Below the pieces are notes generated by a model, which saw nothing but the letters and a program-made list of their open reading frames with translations, did not search any database and was not told where the DNA came from. The position numbers and the translations under genes are program-made. A stretch of 64,000 nt of DNA from Rubrobacter tropicus (lineage in GTDB: Bacteria > Actinomycetota > Rubrobacteria > Rubrobacterales > Rubrobacteraceae), in contig NZ_CP045119.1 in assembly GCF_011492945.1 (NCBI RefSeq), positions 1-64,000 on the forward strand, read 5' to 3'. Shown piece after piece: positions 36,490 through 44,503 of this stretch; the first letter of the stretch is position 1, and every line of letters begins with the position of its first letter.

Positions 36490-37611
36490 CTGCTCCTCTG
36501 CGAGCGCGGGTCTCGTCCCCTCTATAAGAAACGCGACCACGTCGAGGAAGTCGCCGCTGCTCTCGTAGACTTCCCGCTGGCGCTGGCTGCCCGTGCCGCC
36601 CTCGACTATCTCGATGATGCCTTCGAGCTCGGTCTCGCAGCCCAGATCCTGGGCGTGGGGTTTGAGCTCTTCGACCAGGTCGCGGGCGATGTCTGTGGCG
36701 GGGACGTTGGCGTCCTTATCGGCGTCGTAGAAGGCGGCGTCCATGCCGTGGCGGGAGGCCCGCCACTTGTTCTCCTCGGCGAGGTCCTTGTTGTATGGGC
36801 CGCGGGGTTCCCGCTCCTCGACGGCCTGGGCGACTACGCACTGGGTGAGGGCCGTGAGGGCCGTGGTGTATTTGAGGTTCGTCTGGGAGTCGAGGATGCG
36901 GAGCTCGATCGTGCCGATCTTGGCGTGCGGGCGGACGTCCCACCAGCAGTAGGTGTAGTCGTCCATGGCGCCCGAGCGGACCATGAGGTCGACGTAGGCC
37001 TCGAAGGATTTCCAGTCGGGGAAGGCGGGGGGGAGGCCCGCGCGGGGGAAGGTCTCGAAGATCTTGACCCGGCTCGACTCGAAGCCCGTATCCATGTCCT
37101 GCCAGAACGGGGAGTTTGCTGAGAGGGCGAGGAGCAGCGGGGCCTTCTCCGAGAGGCGGTTGTGGGCCTCGATGACCTTCTCCTCGTCGGGGACGGCCAC
37201 GTGGACGTGCTGGCCGAAGATCACCTCCCGCTCGGCCACCCAGCGCAGGGTCTCTATCACCTGCCTGTAGCGGTCCTGGTCCGTGACCTTCTGGTCCTTA
37301 TAGCGGCTGAAGGGGTGGGTGCCCGCCGAGGCGAGTGAGGCGCCGCAGGCGGCGGCCCACGAGCCCACGCGACCCCGAAGCTCGCGCAGGTGCTTCTCCG
37401 TCTCGGCGGCGGTGGCGCAGGGCGGGGTCTTTATCTCAAGCACGGACTGGAAGAGCTCGTAGGAGACGAACTCGCACAGCTCCTTCGGGAGGCGGGCCAT
37501 TATCTCCTCGATCCTGGAGACGAGCTCTCCCGTGGTTGCGTCCACTATGTGGAGCTCCTCCTCGACCCCCAGAGAGTAGCCCGAACCGCCACCCTCGAAC
37601 GCTATCGGCAC
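36484..37611 (-). CDS. YbdK-type carboxylate-amine ligase (glutamate-cysteine ligase 2 family)
   Basis: 375 aa. GVEEELHIVDATTGELV (near residue 15) and VIFGQHVHVAVPDEE (near 128) are the start of the ATP/substrate region. The core FWQDMDTGFESSRVKIFETF and the later RPHAKIGTIELRILDSQTN (near 240) are GCS2-family landmarks. The family makes gamma-glutamylcysteine weakly or ligates other amines; the true substrate is unclear. In Actinobacteria, related enzymes can serve thiol or redox buffering. No operon partner in this orientation. Confidence 0.85.
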   Translation of the reverse strand: MPIAFEGGGSGYSLGVEEELHIVDATTGELVSRIEEIMARLPKELCEFVSYELFQSVLEIKTPPCATAAETEKHLRELRGRVGSWAAACGASLASAGTHPFSRYKDQKVTDQDRYRQVIETLRWVAEREVIFGQHVHVAVPDEEKVIEAHNRLSEKAPLLLALSANSPFWQDMDTGFESSRVKIFETFPRAGLPPAFPDWKSFEAYVDLMVRSGAMDDYTYCWWDVRPHAKIGTIELRILDSQTNLKYTTALTALTQCVVAQAVEEREPRGPYNKDLAEENKWRASRHGMDAAFYDADKDANVPATDIARDLVEELKPHAQDLGCETELEGIIEIVEGGTGSQRQREVYESSGDFLDVVAFLIEGTRPALAEEQS

Positions 37612-37788
37612 GGCTCTCCTCCTCTATCCGTCGGGGCCTGGGAAGTTCCCGGCCCTGGGTCCCACCGGGGGACGCTTCTCTCATACCCCTCCCGCGGCCT
37701 TCGTCGGACGGGGGTCTGCGGATCATTCACGGTAAACGTCGTTTGCGTGGGGCACCATAGTACCCGCTTTGGCCGGGCGGGGCCAAGA

Positions 37789-38748
37789 TCACACCGTCTT
37801 CCCCGTCCGGCCTGTTTTCCCTAACCTGAGTTGGGCAAGCACCGCGCCCGCGATCACGAGCCCGGCCCCAACGACTTTCGGGGCCGTCAATTCCTCACCC
37901 AGCAGGACCGCGCCCAGAACACCGGCCACCACGGGCTCGACGGTCGCCACGATGGCCGCGCGCCCGGCGCCGAGCCTTCCGAGCCCGAAGGTGTAGAGCG
38001 CGAAAGCGAGCGTGGTGTGGACCACGGCCAACATGAAAAGCAGGCCGTACGAAGCAAGAGAGAGTCCCGCGAGGGTGTGGAGCGTCGGTACCGCGGCGGG
38101 TACGAGCAGCGCGGACCCGAAGAAGAGCGCGTAGGAGAGGATCACGGCCGGTCCCAACCGGCCGGCGACGGGGCGGCCGAAGATCGAGTACAGCCCATAG
38201 GTGAGCCCCGCGAGCAACCCGGTTACGAGCACCGTCGGGGTGACCTCCAGGTTCGACGGGTCGTAGGCGCCCGCGACGAGAAAGACGCCGCAGACGGTCA
38301 TCCCGAGCGAGACTAGCTTCGCCGGCCCGAGCCCCTCCCGGAGAAAGAGCCAGGCAAGCACCACCACGAAAGCCGGGGAACTGTACAGCAGCACCGCGGC
38401 CGTGCCCACCGCGCTCTCCCGCACCGTAAAGAAGTAGAAGAGGTAGAAGAGCCCGATACCTATAAATCCCAGGGGGATAAGAAACGCCAGGTCCCGGCGC
38501 GCGACCTTCAGACTCCTCAAGCCTCCGGTGGCCAGCAGGAAGGCCATCACGGCCAGCCACCCGACCGCCGCGCGGAACGCCACGAGCGACTCGAAAGAGA
38601 CACCTTCGGCGTAGAGGATCTTCGAGAAGATCCCGAGCGTCCCCCACGTCGAGGCCGCGGCCACGACGGCGAGCGCGCCGAGCAGCGTGTTTCTGGTCTC
38701 CTGCAGAGTCTCCCCCAGTCTCGAACGTGCGCGGTAGTTATACGGCAA
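37789..38748 (-). CDS. EamA/DMT-family transporter
   Basis: 319 aa with about ten hydrophobic helices and the internal two-fold repeat typical of EamA: ASTWGTLGIFSKILYAEGVS near the start, and the second half beginning near LEVTPTVLVTGLLAGLTYGL. The proposed start is TTG at 38748, with GGAGG 3 nt upstream on the minus strand (CCGGAGGCGC). It exports small metabolites; the substrate is unknown. The 177 bp between it and the ligase hold no gene. Confidence 0.88.
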   Translation of the reverse strand: MPYNYRARSRLGETLQETRNTLLGALAVVAAASTWGTLGIFSKILYAEGVSFESLVAFRAAVGWLAVMAFLLATGGLRSLKVARRDLAFLIPLGFIGIGLFYLFYFFTVRESAVGTAAVLLYSSPAFVVVLAWLFLREGLGPAKLVSLGMTVCGVFLVAGAYDPSNLEVTPTVLVTGLLAGLTYGLYSIFGRPVAGRLGPAVILSYALFFGSALLVPAAVPTLHTLAGLSLASYGLLFMLAVVHTTLAFALYTFGLGRLGAGRAAIVATVEPVVAGVLGAVLLGEELTAPKVVGAGLVIAGAVLAQLRLGKTGRTGKTV

Positions 38749-38818
38749 GCGCCTCCGGTACGCAGGCTTTGGTTAGACTGTCGGGGCGACTGAGTTCGAC
38801 GATGCGGGAGACGTTTAG

Positions 38819-39037
38819 ATAGACAGTCCCCGGTACGAGAGCGGAGATCGGGTCTGGGTCAAGAGCGGCTCGGGCGGACGCCTGCCCGGCGTGGTGATCG
38901 GGCACCACAGAACCTGGGACCTCTACCGGGTCGCCTACATGGTCGACGTCGCGGGCCGCGGCCCCAGGGCGATAGAGGAGTGGAGGTTGTCCGCCCGCGA
39001 AAAGGACGAACCGTCGCCCTCGGAGACGCACGATTAA
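38819..39037 (+). CDS. Small hypothetical protein, probable ATA start
   Basis: The frame reads MDSPRYESGDRVWVKSGSGG then RLPGVVIGHHRTWDLYRVAY and continues to a basic/acidic tail, 72 aa (first residue from ATA). An in-frame TAG precedes ATA directly, so the start must be there or later. A Shine-Dalgarno GGGAGA (38806-38811) is placed 7 nt upstream. The aromatic/basic small beta pattern (DRVWVKS, VVIGHHRTWDLYRVAYMVDV) recalls a small SH3-like or KOW-like barrel; tentative. It lies between the EamA gene and a heptamer array. If no AUA start is used, a GTG at about 38891 would give a truncated product. Confidence 0.5.
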   Translation: MDSPRYESGDRVWVKSGSGGRLPGVVIGHHRTWDLYRVAYMVDVAGRGPRAIEEWRLSAREKDEPSPSETHD

Positions 39038-39038
39038 A

Positions 39039-39212
39039 GGTTTCAGCATTTCAGATGGTCAGCACGCTCCGGCCTCCGCTGTCAGCATTTCAGCCGTGGT
39101 TGTCGGACATCCGTGGCGCAGGCGGGTTCGTCGGTGGCGGCGTAGCCGGCGCTTCGGACAACGTTCTCCTGGAACGTTGCTGACAAGCTGAAATGCTGAC
39201 CGGCTGACCAGC
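39039..39212. repeat. Mixed TTCAG/GCTGANN arrays in inverted orientation
   Basis: Left arrays at about 39039-39060 (GGTTTCAGCATTTCAG) and 39079-39096 (GCTGTCAGCATTTCAGCC). A right array at 39178-39212 (GCTGACAAGCTGAAATGCTG) is partly their reverse complement. The ~80 bp between contain CGGACA/CGGACAACG repeats. They separate the small + strand gene from mutL. Confidence 0.6.
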
Positions 39213-39216
39213 TCTC

Positions 39217-41007
39217 TCAATGCCGGTCGAGCTTGCGGGCTACCTCGTTGAGACCTATGCGGTAGCAGATGGAGCGGCCGTGGGGGCAGGTGGCGGGGAG
39301 GCGGCAGGTGAGCCAATCCCTAATTAGCTTCTCCATCTCCGGCTGGGACATCTTGTCGCCCATCTTCACGGCGGAGTGGCAGGCTATGGTGGCGAGGATG
39401 CGGTCCTCGCGGCTGTGGCCCGGGTCCGAGCCCTTTATGGCCGAGAGGGCGTCCTTGAAGGCGCCCGCGACGTCCCTGTCGGCGAGGGTGGAGATCACGG
39501 CGGTCACCCGCACCGAGCGGGGGCCGAATGGCTCGGCCTCGAAGCCGTAGACGGCGAGCTCTTCAAGGCTCGCGGCGGCCAGTTCCGCGTCGCCGGGCGA
39601 GAGCTCGACGACCTCGGGGATGAGCAGGCTCTGCACGGTGGCCGGGCTGTCCGAGTCGTTTAGCCCGTCCAGGATGGCCCGCTCGTGGGCGACGTGCTGG
39701 TCGACAACCCACAACGACTCGGGCTCCTCGACGAGGATGTAGCCAGCGGCGAGCTGGCCTATTACCCTCAGATCCTCAAGCGGCGGAAGCGCGCCCCTCT
39801 CGGGTAACTCGCCGTAGGGAGGACGGTCCTCGGCCACCTGCTCCGTGAACGGCAGCGAGGCCTCCGAGAGGCGTTCGCGGACCTCGCGCAGGTCCCGCGG
39901 TGGGGTGGCGGGGTAGATAGGACGGTTTTCTGCAACAAAGGGGCCCCCTCTTGCCGGGGGGACGGAGAAGCGGTCCTGGGCGTAGGCCCGTTCGGTGGCG
40001 CGCGGGGTCGAGGTTGGGGCTGGGGGGCGCCACTCTATGGCGGCGCGGACGGCGGCCGTGAGTGCCTCGCGGGCGGCGCGTTCCTCCGAGAAGCGGACCA
40101 CCTGTTTCGTGGGGTGGACGTTCACGTCTACGCGGCGGGGGTCGGCCGTGATCTCCACGGCCACAGGCGGATACCGGCCCGACGGAACCGTCGCCCTGTA
40201 GGCGTTATCGATGCCGCGGTGGAGGTTGTCCGCCCGGACGAAGCGTCCGTTCACCGAGATCGTCTGGCAGGACCGGCCGCCCTCCGTGAGGCTCGGCAGG
40301 GCGGCGTAGCCCGAGATCTCGAAAGCGCCCGACTCGTACTTGACCTCGCGCAGCGCCCGCGCCTTGGCGACGCCGTGGATCTGGGCGAGCCGCTCCAGCA
40401 AATCGCCTGCCTCGGGCAGGGACAGGTAATCCCTCCCGCCCTCAGTCAGGCGGAAGGCGACTTTCGGGTGGGCGACTGCGACGTGGGTGACGGTCTCGAC
40501 GATGGCGGCGCGTTCGGCCCGCGGTCCCTTCAGAAAAGCCCTGCGGGCCGGGACGTTGTAGAAGAGGCGGTCCACGAGGACGGTGGTGCCTTTGGGGTGG
40601 GAGGCGGGGGAGACCTCCGCGTTCGCGCCGCCCTCCACGGCGACCTTCGTCGCGGCGCCCTCGCCCGTCGAGGTGGTGAGGCAGAAGGAGGAGACGCTCG
40701 CTATCGAAGGGAGGGCCTCGCCGCGGAAGCCCAGGGTGGTTACGGCTTCAATGTCTTCGACCTTTTGGATCTTGCTCGTGGCGTGGCGCAGGACGGAGAG
40801 GCGGGCGTCCTCGGGGGGCATGCCCGAGCCGTCGTCCCGGATCAGGATGCGGGAGGTGCCGCCGCTCTCCAGCTCGATTTCGATGCGTGTCGCCCCGGCG
40901 TCCAGGGCGTTCTCGACCAGCTCCTTCACGACGGAGGCCGGGCGGTCGACCACCTCCCCGGCGGCGACCTGCTGGGCCACCCGGGGGTCGAGGACGTTGA
41001 TGCTCAC
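39217..41007 (-). CDS. mutL: DNA mismatch repair protein MutL
   Basis: 596 aa. The GHKL ATPase domain has VVKELVENALDAGAT (about 26-40), RDDGSGM and TLGFRGEALPSIASVS (near 92-107). A variable linker (about 330-400) follows. The C-terminal domain has DQHVAHERAILD near 430, ACHSAVKMGD-like CHSAVKMGDKMS near 550, and CPHGRSICYRI near 573. These match the metal-site motifs of endonuclease-type MutL, with Val for Ala and Asp for the last Glu in the first motif. No mutS is adjacent. Most well-known Actinobacteria lack MutL; its presence fits a deep branch. Confidence 0.93.
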   Translation of the reverse strand: MSINVLDPRVAQQVAAGEVVDRPASVVKELVENALDAGATRIEIELESGGTSRILIRDDGSGMPPEDARLSVLRHATSKIQKVEDIEAVTTLGFRGEALPSIASVSSFCLTTSTGEGAATKVAVEGGANAEVSPASHPKGTTVLVDRLFYNVPARRAFLKGPRAERAAIVETVTHVAVAHPKVAFRLTEGGRDYLSLPEAGDLLERLAQIHGVAKARALREVKYESGAFEISGYAALPSLTEGGRSCQTISVNGRFVRADNLHRGIDNAYRATVPSGRYPPVAVEITADPRRVDVNVHPTKQVVRFSEERAAREALTAAVRAAIEWRPPAPTSTPRATERAYAQDRFSVPPARGGPFVAENRPIYPATPPRDLREVRERLSEASLPFTEQVAEDRPPYGELPERGALPPLEDLRVIGQLAAGYILVEEPESLWVVDQHVAHERAILDGLNDSDSPATVQSLLIPEVVELSPGDAELAAASLEELAVYGFEAEPFGPRSVRVTAVISTLADRDVAGAFKDALSAIKGSDPGHSREDRILATIACHSAVKMGDKMSQPEMEKLIRDWLTCRLPATCPHGRSICYRIGLNEVARKLDRH

Positions 41008-41073
41008 GAAGACCCGATCATGGAACTTGGGGAATTGTACAACCGGGGGCGGGTTTTCCCACGGCGTGCCGTG

Positions 41074-41079
41074 TAGAAT
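41074..41079 (+). promoter_or_regulatory. -10 element of accB-accC
   Basis: TAGAAT at 41074-41079, 8 nt before the ATG at 41088, with CCCGGGCT between and no ribosome-binding site: probable leaderless transcript. Confidence 0.45.
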
Positions 41080-41087
41080 CCCGGGCT

Positions 41088-41564
41088 ATGCGAAGCGAGG
41101 AAGAAAAACGGCAGGATCAGCTCCCGCTGGATCAGGTCGAGAAGGTGGTGGCCCTCCTGCGCGAGAGCGGGGTGGGGGAGATCCGGGTCCGCCAGGGCGA
41201 GACCGAGATCTCCGTAAAGGCGATGCCCGAGACCGCGCCAGCCCCGGTCACCGTGCAACGGTCCCCCGGGACCGAGGCCCCCGTCGAGGCGCCGGACGTC
41301 TCGCCCGAGGTGAACGGGTTGCACGCGATCCGCTCGCCGCTGGTCGGCACTTTCTACCGGGCGCCGGCGCCCGGAGAGAGCTCCTACGTGGAAGTGGGGG
41401 ACACCGTCAAGGCTGGGCAGGTCTTGTGCATCGTCGAGGCCATGAAGATGATGAACGAGATCGTCGCTGACGTCTCGGGCGAAGTCGTCGAGGTCGTAGC
41501 CGAGAACTCAGCGGGCGTCGAGTACGATCAGACCCTCTTCCGCCTCCGACCCGACGAGGGGTAG
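41088..41564 (+). CDS. accB: Biotin carboxyl carrier protein of acetyl-CoA carboxylase
   Basis: 158 aa; carries biotin between carboxylase and transferase in the first step of fatty-acid synthesis. The biotinyl domain (about 78-156) contains VEAMKMMNEI, with Lys120 as the biotin attachment site and the usual flanking Met. The N-terminal ~45 residues are a charged helical extension, followed by a Pro/Ala-rich linker. accC begins at the base after the stop codon. Confidence 0.95.
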   Translation: MRSEEEKRQDQLPLDQVEKVVALLRESGVGEIRVRQGETEISVKAMPETAPAPVTVQRSPGTEAPVEAPDVSPEVNGLHAIRSPLVGTFYRAPAPGESSYVEVGDTVKAGQVLCIVEAMKMMNEIVADVSGEVVEVVAENSAGVEYDQTLFRLRPDEG

Positions 41565-42956
41565 ATGATCGGCAAGGTCCTCGTCGCGAACCGGGGCGAG
41601 ATCGCCCTCAGGATCATCCGGGCCTGCCGCGAGCTCGGCATCCGCAGCGTCGCCGTCTACTCCACCGCAGACCGCGACTCCCTGCACCACGAGCTTGCGG
41701 ACGAGTCCGTCTGCATAGGCCCGCCGCCGGCTGGCCAGAGCTACCTGAACGTGCCGGCCATCATCTCGGCCGCGGAGCTCACCGGGGCAGACGCCGTCCA
41801 TCCGGGCTACGGTTTTCTGGCCGAGAACGCCCGCTTCGCGGAGATACTCGAGAGGGTAGGGCTGAAGCTCGTCGGTCCTTCGTCCGGGGTGATCGCGATG
41901 ATGGGGGACAAGGCGGCGGCCAGGGAGGCTGCCAGGAAGGCCGGCGTCCCGATCACGCCCGGCTCCGACGGCGTCTGCGGGAGCGCCTCCGAGGTGAAGC
42001 GGGTGGGCGCCGAGGTCGGTTACCCGCTGGTCATCAAGGCCAGCGCCGGCGGCGGGGGCAAGGGTATGCGCGTCGTGGAGAACGAGGGCGAGGTCGAGAA
42101 CGCCTTTCTCGGCGCGAGCCGCGAGGCGGGGGCCAGCTTCGGCGACGGGGCCGTCTACGTCGAGCGGTACCTTACGAGCCTGCGGCACGTCGAGGTGCAG
42201 GTCCTCTCCGACTCCTCGGGGGCAACGGTCGCCTTCCCGGAGAGAGACTGCTCGATCCAACGCCGCTACCAGAAGCTTATAGAGGAGTCCCCGGCGCCCG
42301 ACCTCACGGAAAAGATGCGCGATGGCCTCCTGTCCGCCGCCTCGGATTTGGTCGGCACTTTAGGCTACGAGGGGGCCGGGACCGTCGAGTTCGTCGTCTC
42401 CGGGGACGAGTACTTCTTTATAGAGATGAACACGCGGCTGCAGGTGGAGCACCCGGTAACGGAGATGGTAAGCGGGGTCGACCTCGTGGGCGAGCAGCTC
42501 ATGATCGCCTCTGGCGAGCCCCTGGCTATCCCGGATTCTGCGCTCGTGGCCGACGGGCACGCGATGGAGTTCAGGATCAACGCCGAGGATGCCCGGCGGA
42601 ACTTCCTACCGCAGGCCGGACCCGTGGAGTTCTACAACCCGCCCGGCGGCCCCGGCGTCAGGGTCGACTCGCACCTCTACGCCGGCTACAGGGTGCCTCC
42701 GAATTACGACTCGCTCTTGGCGAAACTGATAGTCCACGCCCGCACCCGCGACGCCGCCCTCAGGCGCGGCCTGCGCGCCCTGGACGAGTTCGCCGTCTCG
42801 GGTCCGGAGACGACGATCCCGCTCCACCTCGCCATCCTCGAAGACGAGGAGTTCCGCCGCGGCGGCGTCGGCACCCGCTTCCTCGCCGACAGGGAGCTCG
42901 TGACGGAGGCGGGTCTGCTGCGCCTCGTCCGTCGGGATGGTTCCTCGGCCGCGTAG
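41565..42956 (+). CDS. accC: Biotin carboxylase subunit of acetyl-CoA carboxylase
   Basis: 463 aa ATP-grasp enzyme that carboxylates biotin on AccB. Seen: the VLVANRGEIALRIIRACREL opening, ATP-binding GGGGKGMRVV (near residue 164), the KAAAREAARKAG region, FIEMNTRLQVEHPVTE (near 284-299) with catalytic Glu/Arg, and the C-terminal RINAEDA. Length is normal. Carboxyltransferase subunits are not in the window. The last 20 nt overlap an open frame upstream of the DUF1385 gene, whose true start is later. Confidence 0.97.
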   Translation: MIGKVLVANRGEIALRIIRACRELGIRSVAVYSTADRDSLHHELADESVCIGPPPAGQSYLNVPAIISAAELTGADAVHPGYGFLAENARFAEILERVGLKLVGPSSGVIAMMGDKAAAREAARKAGVPITPGSDGVCGSASEVKRVGAEVGYPLVIKASAGGGGKGMRVVENEGEVENAFLGASREAGASFGDGAVYVERYLTSLRHVEVQVLSDSSGATVAFPERDCSIQRRYQKLIEESPAPDLTEKMRDGLLSAASDLVGTLGYEGAGTVEFVVSGDEYFFIEMNTRLQVEHPVTEMVSGVDLVGEQLMIASGEPLAIPDSALVADGHAMEFRINAEDARRNFLPQAGPVEFYNPPGGPGVRVDSHLYAGYRVPPNYDSLLAKLIVHARTRDAALRRGLRALDEFAVSGPETTIPLHLAILEDEEFRRGGVGTRFLADRELVTEAGLLRLVRRDGSSAA

Positions 42957-43014
42957 GTATCGCATCGCGCGTGTTAATCTCTGTGCCTTGGTTTTTGCCC
43001 GAAGAAGGGATCGC

Positions 43015-43830
43015 GTGGCCGGAGACGCCGTGAAAGAAGAGCGGATGCAGTTTGGGGGGATGGCCCGCTGGGACGGGCTCGATCTCTTCGGCCCCAACTA
43101 CATGAGCGTCGCCTACCGGAAGGGCGGGGAGATCCACGTCCAGGTAGAGCCGTCGAACATCCCCAAGATAGAGAACCCGTTGGCGTTGAAGATCTCGCGC
43201 CTCCCGATAGTCCGCTCGGTCTTTCTCTGGGGCAGGCTCCTGATCCAGGTCGTCGGATCCATCTGGACCCTCGTCTTCTTCGCCGCCACGATGGCCGTCC
43301 TCTGGCTCTTCGTCCGTCTGATGGAGTTCGGCAGCGGTGGAGGCGGCGCCCTTGGCGGCCTCTTCTCCTTCTTCGCCGCGTTCCCCATCTTGCCCATCCT
43401 GCTTCTCTTCTTCGCGGGGATGAAGCTCTCCCCGATAGGCCGCTACCACGGCGCCGAACACAAGGCCGTCGCCGCCTACGAAAAATACGGCGAGGTGACG
43501 ATGCAGGGGGCGAGATCCAGCAGCCGCATCCACCCCCGCTGCGGCACCAACATCCTGGTCTACATAGTCCTCGCGGCCCTCTTAGACCCCCTCATCGCCT
43601 GGTGGGGCTACGCCTTCCTCCAGTTCATCCTCATCTCGGAAGCCTGGTTCGTCCTCGGCCAGACCCGCCCCTCAATAGCCATCGGCAACCTCTTCCAGAG
43701 GTACCTGACCACAACAGAACCCCGCCGCGCCGAGCTAGAAGTAGCCGTCGAGTCCATGAACCGCCTGCTCGAAGCTGAGCAGGGCCGCGCGGGCGACGAG
43801 AAGAAGGTCCAGGTGCCGGCGCGGTACTGA
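43015..43830 (+). CDS. DUF1385-family membrane protein
   Basis: 271 aa from GTG 43015 (AAGGGA upstream; GTG 43030 with GGAG is a close alternative). The DUF1385 core starts MQFGGMARWDGLDLFGPNYM. Two to three hydrophobic segments occur (about 75-100, 115-140 and 195-215). MKLSPIGRYHGAEHKAVAAY carries the conserved metal-type His/Glu pattern (HGAEHK), and SRIHPRCGTN follows. The role is unknown; family members are sometimes called metal-dependent enzymes of the membrane. The longer open frame to 42937 overlaps accC and lacks a ribosome-binding site. Confidence 0.88.
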   Translation: MAGDAVKEERMQFGGMARWDGLDLFGPNYMSVAYRKGGEIHVQVEPSNIPKIENPLALKISRLPIVRSVFLWGRLLIQVVGSIWTLVFFAATMAVLWLFVRLMEFGSGGGGALGGLFSFFAAFPILPILLLFFAGMKLSPIGRYHGAEHKAVAAYEKYGEVTMQGARSSSRIHPRCGTNILVYIVLAALLDPLIAWWGYAFLQFILISEAWFVLGQTRPSIAIGNLFQRYLTTTEPRRAELEVAVESMNRLLEAEQGRAGDEKKVQVPARY

Positions 43831-43898
43831 CCGGGATCTTCTTCGTACGGAGACCGGATGCTAGAGGCACACCACCGTACGGAAAAGAAAGGCGCTTC

Positions 43899-44132
43899 TC
43901 AGTCCACGGGGCGCTCGTCGAAGAGATCATCTGTTTGCAGGCCACGTTCCACGAACCATTCGTCCGGGTAATCCGCAGATATAAGTTCAGCGTTGGCCTC
44001 GTCCAGCTTCCTTTGAGCCTTACCGAGCATCGCCCCCGCAATCCTGGTTGCCTCGGCCAGATTGCCGGGACCGAAGACGAAAAGCGCGATGAGTCCTATG
44101 AACAGGGCCTCCGGGGCGCCCACGCCGAACAC
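43899..44132 (-). CDS. TatA/TatB-like twin-arginine translocase protein
   Basis: 77 aa from GTG 44132. It has the TatA/B pattern: a short N-terminal stretch, a transmembrane helix VGAPEALFIGLIALFVFGPG (the FGPGNL hinge is characteristic), then an amphipathic helix (LAEATRIAGAMLGKAQRKLD) and an acidic tail, DEWFVERGLQTDDLFDERPVD. The tail is longer and more acidic than in TatA. It is the last gene of a three-gene minus-strand unit after the Cys-rich polyprotein and a small membrane protein, 17 bp downstream of the latter. A dedicated role in exporting that protein is inferred. Confidence 0.8.
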   Translation of the reverse strand: MFGVGAPEALFIGLIALFVFGPGNLAEATRIAGAMLGKAQRKLDEANAELISADYPDEWFVERGLQTDDLFDERPVD

Positions 44133-44149
44133 GGTTGGTCGAACCGCCG

Positions 44150-44431
44150 TTATCCGGCAAAAGCGGTCAGCTGTACGGCCCGCACGACCATTGTCAGAAC
44201 CATCAGTGCCACGCCGCCTATCCTGAGCGCGCCGGCTAGCCTTGTACGGTCCCGGGGTAGGATCTCTGCCAGCCCGAACCCCAAGACCGCGGTTCCGAAG
44301 GTCAGGTACGCGAGCCTGTCGAAGAGCCCCTCCCTGAAGAAGATCGTTTCGACGAAAAAGTAGCACGCTATCAGTAGGAAAACCCAAGCGCGTCTTCCGC
44401 CTGCGGGTTCCTTGAAGATCTTGCCCGTCAC
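44150..44431 (-). CDS. Small membrane protein in the Cys-rich polyprotein unit
   Basis: 93 aa from GTG 44431, chosen for the strong GGGAGG 5 nt upstream; a longer frame to 44491 lacks one. Three hydrophobic segments: about residues 14-30 (AWVFLLIACYFFVETIF), 38-57 (LAYLTFGTAVLGFGLAEIL) and 67-88 (LRIGGVALMVLTMVVRAVQL). No family recognised. Placed between the polyprotein (72 bp upstream) and the TatA-like gene (17 bp downstream). A role as immunity, assembly or export partner is possible; this is inference from position only. Confidence 0.7.
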   Translation of the reverse strand: MTGKIFKEPAGGRRAWVFLLIACYFFVETIFFREGLFDRLAYLTFGTAVLGFGLAEILPRDRTRLAGALRIGGVALMVLTMVVRAVQLTAFAG

Positions 44432-44503
44432 GAGCCTCCCTTCTCGCCCTCTGGTGTATCTAAATTCTGTCCTGTAAGAGAGCTGGCCCAACAGATTTAT
44501 CGT

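Noticed and set aside
38738-39049. 103-aa minus-strand frame
   Set aside because: Opposes the better-supported plus-strand small protein and includes heptamer-array sequence; no ribosome-binding site.
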